In this document: positions 12,456 through 12,577 of the stretch, one piece after another
Position numbering within the stretch: the first letter of the stretch is position 1
Layout: every line of letters begins with the position of its first letter
Assembly (NCBI GenBank): GCA_024275215.1
Contig: JAJRZO010000150.1
Location: forward strand, 1 to 12,577
Reading direction: 5' to 3'
DNA from: Candidatus Zixiibacteriota bacterium
Lineage (GTDB): Bacteria > Zixibacteria > MSB-5A5 > JAABVY01 > JAHJOQ01
Length of the DNA stretch: 12,577 nucleotides
The notes under the pieces: generated by a model
What the model was told of the DNA's origin: nothing
The model's input: only the letters and a program-made list of their open reading frames with translations
Databases searched by the model: none
Position numbers and translations under genes: made by a program

Positions 12456-12577
12456 TTACTTCATCAGGACCATCTTCTTTGTGTCAGTATACTGACCCGC
12501 AGTGGCCTTGTAGAAGTAGATGCCCGAAGCCACGCTGGAAGCATCCCATGTCACGGTCACTTCACCAACGTCGTAAC
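12456..12577 (-). CDS. C-terminal end of FlgD-like/T9SS-type sorting module protein
   Basis: Only the last 39 codons are in the window; the gene continues beyond the right edge. The visible part (Y-D-V-G-E-V-T-V-T-W-D-A ... S-G-I-Y-F-Y-K-A-T-A-G-Q-Y, ending K-K-M-V-L-M-K) is the classic ending of FlgD-like Ig modules used as type IX secretion C-terminal signals in Bacteroidota and as C-terminal modules in other FCB phyla. The stop is TAA (12456-12458). The protein is therefore probably large and extracytoplasmic. Whether this organism has a T9SS cannot be judged here. Confidence 0.8.
   Translation of the reverse strand, partial: YDVGEVTVTWDASSVASGIYFYKATAGQYTDTKKMVLMK

Noticed and set aside
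1..12577. CRISPR array, phage genes or a complete insertion sequence
   Set aside because: No regularly spaced repeat array, transposase, integrase or phage structural protein is seen on either strand; the repeats present are short palindromic elements.

Overview
The window looks like chromosomal DNA of a diderm (Gram-negative-type) bacterium of moderate GC, plausibly in or near the FCB superphylum (for example candidate phylum Zixibacteria). That placement is inference. It rests on a Bacteroidota-like type 2 isoleucyl-tRNA synthetase, a lipoprotein with fibronectin/FlgD-like Ig modules, a minus-strand gene ending in a FlgD-like/T9SS-type C-terminal module, a multiheme cytochrome c, and a MotAB stator of the long-MotA type. 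No marker here fixes the phylum.

Bases 1-6006 (+ strand) are a housekeeping cluster: a 5'-truncated DivIVA-domain gene, two tiny ATGA-linked ORFs of uncertain reality, ileS, a DksA/TraR-family zinc-finger gene, lspA and an rluD-family pseudouridine synthase gene. From memory this is the Bacillus subtilis order divIVA-ileS-ylyA-lspA-ylyB, so it appears to be an ancient syntenic block tying cell-envelope and translation functions together. The IleRS has the signature motif GIHH in place of HIGH, the swapped GXHH form reported for mupirocin-hyper-resistant enzymes.

Bases 6007-7853 are repeat-rich, around one lipoprotein gene (6467-7561). They hold a CCGGATCAAGTCCGG-type palindrome, a 24-25-bp direct repeat whose second copy forms a perfect 11-bp hairpin, a 22-bp near-perfect palindrome, and a 112-140-bp twin-hairpin element shaped like a REP/BIME pair. 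A strong hairpin at 7822-7848 separates this from the next block.

Bases 7854-11787 are entirely minus strand. In transcription order they encode a membrane-anchored tetraheme cytochrome c, motA-motB, a membrane-anchored TlpA/ResA-like thioredoxin, an Rrf2 regulator with a four-cysteine cluster and an inverted repeat over its probable promoter, and tRNA-Ala(CGC) with a near-consensus promoter. The spacings (about 120-270 bp except motA-motB) suggest separate units rather than one operon. Three of the five proteins are redox-related.

Bases 11788-12577 hold a small GYD-like protein gene (+) with a good promoter and Shine-Dalgarno, then a bidirectional terminator and the 3' end of a convergent minus-strand gene for a probable secreted protein. 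I see no CRISPR array, transposase or phage gene. The best candidates for something under-described are the twin-hairpin element, the GXHH IleRS and the rearranged FlgD-like module in the lipoprotein.
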